From: Apilactobacillus kunkeei
GTDB taxonomy: Bacteria > Bacillota > Bacilli > Lactobacillales > Lactobacillaceae
Assembly: GCF_005930975.1 (NCBI RefSeq)
Contig: NZ_VBSE01000043.1
Span: 62,001-126,000, forward strand
Reading direction: 5' to 3'
DNA: 64,000 nucleotides
Shown: positions 60,672 through 64,000 of the stretch, one piece after another
Numbering within the stretch: position 1 is the first letter of the stretch
Layout of the letters: each line of letters starts with the position of its first letter
Position numbers and translations under genes: made by a program
The notes under the pieces: generated by a model
What the model saw: only the letters and a program-made list of their open reading frames with translations
The model's database searches: none
What the model was told of the DNA's origin: nothing

Positions 60672-62432
60672 TTATAGTGAGTTAGCAGCGCCTGCGTAAA
60701 CAATTCCACGACGTGCATCTACTGTAATAGTTTGACCGTCTGAGATGTTTTCAGTAGCACCCTTAGCGCTAACAATAACAGGAATTCCCAATGAAATACC
60801 TAATACTGCAGCATGTGATGTCATACCACCATCTTCAACGATAATTGCGCTTGCCTTCTTAATAGCTGGCAAGAAGTCTTTGTTGGTATTCTTAGCTACC
60901 AACACGCCACCGTCAACAGCCTTGCTGTTTGCATCGGCAGCGTTACTTGCTAAAAAAGCTTTACCGATAACAGTCTTGTCGCCAACACCTTGTCCTTGAG
61001 CAAGTTCTGAACCGATTAATTTAACGCTCATTACGTTAGTTGTACCCTTTTCGCCAACAGGTAGGCCTGCAACTACAAGGATTAGGTCGCCTTCCTTAGC
61101 TAAGCCAGTTTCAACTGCTTTCTTAGCTGCAAAGTCAAACATACCATCACTGTTTTCTGGCTTGTCAACAACGATTGGTTGAACACCCCAGTTAACCATT
61201 AGACCACGACGTACACGGTCATCAAAAGTTAATGCTAAGATATCAGCATTTGGATGGTACTTAGAAATCATACGAGCTGAGTAACCAGTTGAAGTAGTAG
61301 TTACGATAGTCTTGATGTCAAGATCCTTAACCATTTCAGCAACTTGCTTACCGAATGCTTCAGTAACGTCACCATTGTTGAATGCAGGACGAGCGTCACC
61401 GTATTCACCGTAGTGGTTTTCAGCCTTAACGTCTAACTTAGCCATAGTAGCAACTGCTTCTGCTGGGTAGTCACCGTTAGCACTTTCACCTGAAAGCATA
61501 GTAGCATCAGTACCGCTTAATACAGCGTATTCAACGTCTGAAGCTTCAGCACGTGTAGGACGTGGGTTTTCAATCATTGAGTCCAACATTTGAGTTGCGG
61601 TAATAACTGGTTTACCCATTTCGTTACATCTGTGGATTAAGTGTTTTTGAACGATTGGAACATTTTCAGCTGGAATTTCAACAGCCATGTCACCACGAGC
61701 AATCATCAAACCATCAGAAACCTTCATGATTTCTTCAAAGTTGTCGATACCTTCTTGTGATTCAATCTTAGGGAAGATTTGAACGTCTTCTTTGTGTTCG
61801 TCTTCAAGTAATTTACGGATGTCTAAAACATCTTCTGGTTTTCTTACAAATGAAGCGGCGATGAAGTTAATGTGCATTTCTGAAAGACCAAAACGAATGT
61901 CGCTTGAATCCTTTTCAGTAATACCTGGTAAGTTAATTGAAACACCAGGTGCAGTAACAGTTTTACGTGAACCTAGAGTAGCGTTGTTTTGAGCAACAAC
62001 AACTAGTTCTTTGTTAGCTTCATCGATTTCTTTGATAACTGAGTCTAAGATACCGTCATCAAATAAGATGTGGCCACCAACGTGAACGTCGGCTAATAAG
62101 CCAGGGTAAGTAACGGCGATTTTTTCTTTAGTACCTTCAATAGATTCGTCCATTGAAATTCTAAATTCGTCGTTAGTGTGGAATTCGATCTTACCATCTT
62201 TTTGAATAGTAGTACGGATTTCAGCACCCTTAGTATCAAGCATAAGACCAACAGTCTTACCAGTTCTCTTTTCGGCTTCATGCACTTTGTTTAAACGATC
62301 AAAGTGTTCTTCATGGTCACCATGTGAGAAGTTAAATCTGAAAACATTAGCGCCAGATTCGATTAATTTGACAATAGTGTCAACATCGGTACTAGCAGGT
62401 CCTAATGTACTTACGATTTTTGTTTTCTTCAT
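60672..62432 (-). CDS. pyk: Pyruvate kinase with C-terminal PEP-utiliser domain
   Basis: 586 residues. The barrel starts KTKIVSTLGPASTD; active-site segments are FRFNFSHGDHEEH, MLDTKGAEIRT, FPKIESQEGIDNF, MIARGDMAVEIP and ITATQMLDSMIENPRPTRAEASDV. The C-domain (about 350-470) binds effectors. The last ~100 residues are a PEP-utilising mobile domain with its phosphohistidine-like motif GGMTSHAAVLG, as in Bacillus and lactobacilli. It makes ATP and pyruvate in the last step of glycolysis. It follows dnaE with no pfkA. Start ATG after AAAGGAGAG. Confidence 0.97.
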   Translation of the reverse strand: MKKTKIVSTLGPASTDVDTIVKLIESGANVFRFNFSHGDHEEHFDRLNKVHEAEKRTGKTVGLMLDTKGAEIRTTIQKDGKIEFHTNDEFRISMDESIEGTKEKIAVTYPGLLADVHVGGHILFDDGILDSVIKEIDEANKELVVVAQNNATLGSRKTVTAPGVSINLPGITEKDSSDIRFGLSEMHINFIAASFVRKPEDVLDIRKLLEDEHKEDVQIFPKIESQEGIDNFEEIMKVSDGLMIARGDMAVEIPAENVPIVQKHLIHRCNEMGKPVITATQMLDSMIENPRPTRAEASDVEYAVLSGTDATMLSGESANGDYPAEAVATMAKLDVKAENHYGEYGDARPAFNNGDVTEAFGKQVAEMVKDLDIKTIVTTTSTGYSARMISKYHPNADILALTFDDRVRRGLMVNWGVQPIVVDKPENSDGMFDFAAKKAVETGLAKEGDLILVVAGLPVGEKGTTNVMSVKLIGSELAQGQGVGDKTVIGKAFLASNAADANSKAVDGGVLVAKNTNKDFLPAIKKASAIIVEDGGMTSHAAVLGISLGIPVIVSAKGATENISDGQTITVDARRGIVYAGAANSL

Positions 62433-62460
62433 AAGTAAAAATCTCTCCTTTTATTTTGTA

Positions 62461-62491
62461 TGATAAATCATCCCTAAAAAGATGACTATCA
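62461..62491 (-). other. Hairpin in the pyk 5' leader
   Basis: TGATAGTCATC pairs with GATGATTTATCA on the minus strand around a TTTTTAGG loop. No T-run follows, so it is not a terminator; it may protect the mRNA. Confidence 0.5.
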
Positions 62492-62514
62492 TGCATAACT
62501 AGGTTTCATCTAGA

Positions 62515-62543
62515 ATTGTATCACTTTTTAAAATTTATGTCTT
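62515..62543 (-). promoter_or_regulatory. Promoter of pyk
   Basis: AAGACA, 17 bases, TACAAT on the minus strand, giving a leader of about 75 nt. No cre site was seen in it. Confidence 0.5.
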
Positions 62544-62575
62544 TTATTTTTGCGCAATTTTTTAATAATTCAAAA

Positions 62576-64000
62576 TTATTTATAAACTACATTACCATTT
62601 CCCAATAATTCGATAAGTTTATCATGTAATTCCTTACTATCATTCAAATTATTGTCAGTACTTAACAGCTTTTTGGTACCGTTTTGTGAATTATATATAA
62701 CGACTTGATGAGTTCCATGATTTTGTTTCATCAATGCATAAACGTTTCTTAATACCTGATTAGAATTATGAGATTCATCAATTTTTAAATACCATTTTTC
62801 ACTATGCATTTGTTTTTTTAACTTACTCAAAACATTTGCTGCTGGATACATCTTATCGGCAATCAGTTGATACTGACCGTTTCTCTTTTCGGGTTTACCA
62901 CTTACAAGAATCACCATGGATGTTCTAATCCAATTAGCTATAAGCTTGTAAGTTGATGGGAAGACTGTCACGTTAATGTCTCCGGCAACATCTGTTCCAT
63001 CAACGAATGCCATATTGTCACCATTCTTGGTTCTAATGGTCTTAACTCGTTGGACAAACAATAGGCAGTTAATTGGTTCGTCATAACTACCCAATTCGTC
63101 TGAAGAAACAATCTTCATCGCACTTTGTAGTTGTTGATATTGTTCCACTGGATGTCCTGATAAATAAACACCAACGTATTTATTTTCCAATTCCAGTTTA
63201 TCAACTAGACTAAGCTCTTCTGCAACTCGCTTCTTAGGCTTTAATGTCTTGAACAAGTCCTGCGATCCGCCACTTAGGTTAACTGATTCAACGTATTCAT
63301 CAATCGAATTAGCTAACTCGGATCGATTATCACTAAAACTATCAAAAGCACCTACGTAAATAAGTGGTTTTAATAAGTCATTCTTTCTAAACTGTGGAGA
63401 AATTCTGGAAATGAATTCTTCTAGTCCCTTGTATGGACCGTTTTCTTCACGACCTTCAACAATTTCACGAATAAAATCACTACGGATTCCCTTGATGCAT
63501 CTTAGGCCAAAGATAATGTTTTGCCCGTCGTCAATAAACTCTTCAAAAGACTTATTGATATCGGGTGCCAATACATTAATATTACGTTTTTTAGCCTCGA
63601 CAACATAAACGTTAATCTTATTGTGATTTCCCATTACGGAGTTCAATAATCCAGTAAAGAATTGACGACTAAAATGAGCCTTCAAGTATGCTAATTCGAA
63701 TGCCATCTTACTGTATGCCACCGCATGAGACTTATTGAAACCGTAACTAGCAAATCGTTCAATGTATTCAAATGTTTGACTAGCAGACTGTTTAGAATAA
63801 CCCTTCTTTTCAGCTCCTGTGATAAACTTATCTCTCATTGATTCCATAACGCCTTGCTTTTTCTTACTCATTGCTCGACGTAATAAATCGGCTTCCCCAA
63901 GTGTGAATCCACCCATGATTGATGCCACTTGCATTACTTGTTCTTGATAAACAATAATCCCGTAGGTTGGTCCTAAAACATCAACAAGCGTTGCATCGAT
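62576..64000 (-). CDS. dnaE: DNA polymerase III alpha subunit DnaE (C-terminal part, cut by window edge)
   Basis: 474 C-terminal residues; the 5' part lies off the right edge, and the frame is open to base 64000. The edge segment TYGIIVYQEQVMQVASIMGGFTLGEADLLRRAMSKK and FNKSHAVAYSKMAFELAYLKAHF are the fingers region of DnaE. A helix-hairpin-helix segment (GLRCIKGIRSDFIREIVE), then the OB fold (about VQRVKTIRTKNGDNMAFVDGTD) follow. It is the error-prone or primer-extending polymerase of Firmicutes, distinct from PolC. Confidence 0.95.
   Translation of the reverse strand: MDATLVDVLGPTYGIIVYQEQVMQVASIMGGFTLGEADLLRRAMSKKKQGVMESMRDKFITGAEKKGYSKQSASQTFEYIERFASYGFNKSHAVAYSKMAFELAYLKAHFSRQFFTGLLNSVMGNHNKINVYVVEAKKRNINVLAPDINKSFEEFIDDGQNIIFGLRCIKGIRSDFIREIVEGREENGPYKGLEEFISRISPQFRKNDLLKPLIYVGAFDSFSDNRSELANSIDEYVESVNLSGGSQDLFKTLKPKKRVAEELSLVDKLELENKYVGVYLSGHPVEQYQQLQSAMKIVSSDELGSYDEPINCLLFVQRVKTIRTKNGDNMAFVDGTDVAGDINVTVFPSTYKLIANWIRTSMVILVSGKPEKRNGQYQLIADKMYPAANVLSKLKKQMHSEKWYLKIDESHNSNQVLRNVYALMKQNHGTHQVVIYNSQNGTKKLLSTDNNLNDSKELHDKLIELLGNGNVVYK

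Noticed and set aside
62540-62565. TTGCGCAA palindrome downstream of dnaE as an operator
   Set aside because: Only eight bases long in an AT-rich gap, not repeated elsewhere in the window, and upstream of the pyk -35; too little support.
1-64000. CRISPR array, toxin-antitoxin pair, defence island or biosynthetic cluster
   Set aside because: No direct-repeat array, no paired small toxin-like genes and no accessory cluster was found; the window is core chromosome.

Overview
This 64 kb window is core chromosome of a low-GC Gram-positive bacterium of the family Lactobacillaceae. The evidence is the AT-rich sequence, the Firmicutes gene orders (tlyA-recN-gmk-rpoZ-coaBC-priA, efp-asp23-nusB-folD-xseAB, rplU-prp-rpmA, glnR-glnA, scpA-scpB-rluB, ribU-ypbB-recQ), an L27 leader peptide with its dedicated protease Prp, and Firmicutes-type T-box, RFN and L21-leader RNAs. 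pyk follows dnaE directly, with no phosphofructokinase gene between them. This suggests an obligately heterofermentative lactobacillus, perhaps Apilactobacillus or a relative; the genus is inference. Almost every gene lies on the minus strand. The plus strand carries only a DUF3042 micro-protein, yfhO, acyP-yidC and a degenerate Xer-like gene. I saw no prophage, insertion sequence, CRISPR array or rRNA.

Layout from the left: priA (cut by the edge), coaBC, rpoZ-gmk, recN, tlyA, ispA, xseB-xseA, folD, nusB, asp23 and efp (1-10.9 kb). Then rpmA-prp-rplU with an L21 leader, tRNA-Arg(UCU), an unrecognised dUTPase-like gene, glnA-glnR under a GlnR box, and miaA (11-15.8 kb). Next come DUF3042, a rhodanese-like protein, glcK, yqgQ, rhomboid, fthC, rpmG, pbpA and the divergent yfhO (15.9-24 kb). 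A Phe T-box drives pheST-mltG-udk-greA (24.1-30.2 kb), followed by an HxlR regulator, an HD protein, an rRNA methyltransferase and acyP-yidC. galM sits behind a CcpA (cre) promoter. Then xerC, topA, dprA, rnhB, rbgA, yozE, ypmS, ypmR, dfrA, thyA, an ABC-F protein and cca (33-46.3 kb); the Xer-like gene, a TPR protein, hup, der, rpsA, cmk and a LysM protein (46.4-53 kb); recQ-ypbB-ribU under an FMN riboswitch; rluB-scpB-scpA-ribT-xerD-cvfB; pyk; and dnaE (cut by the right edge).

The window supports DNA replication and segregation, translation, folate and thymidylate synthesis, CoA and isoprenoid synthesis, and envelope assembly. Most of it is ordinary. The points worth a second look are likely pseudo-enzymes: a tyrosine-recombinase fold without its Arg/His residues, a CoaC domain lacking its active-site Cys, a rhodanese lacking its Cys, and a dUTPase-like protein with eroded metal ligands. 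Also notable are transcription arrangements in which a riboswitch or T-box appears to govern unrelated downstream genes, several genes that start just after an intrinsic terminator with no clear promoter, and genes usually found at these loci that are absent (pfkA, argR, trmFO, hslVU). Start codons were chosen by ribosome-binding-site spacing and family alignment, and often differ from the longest open frame.
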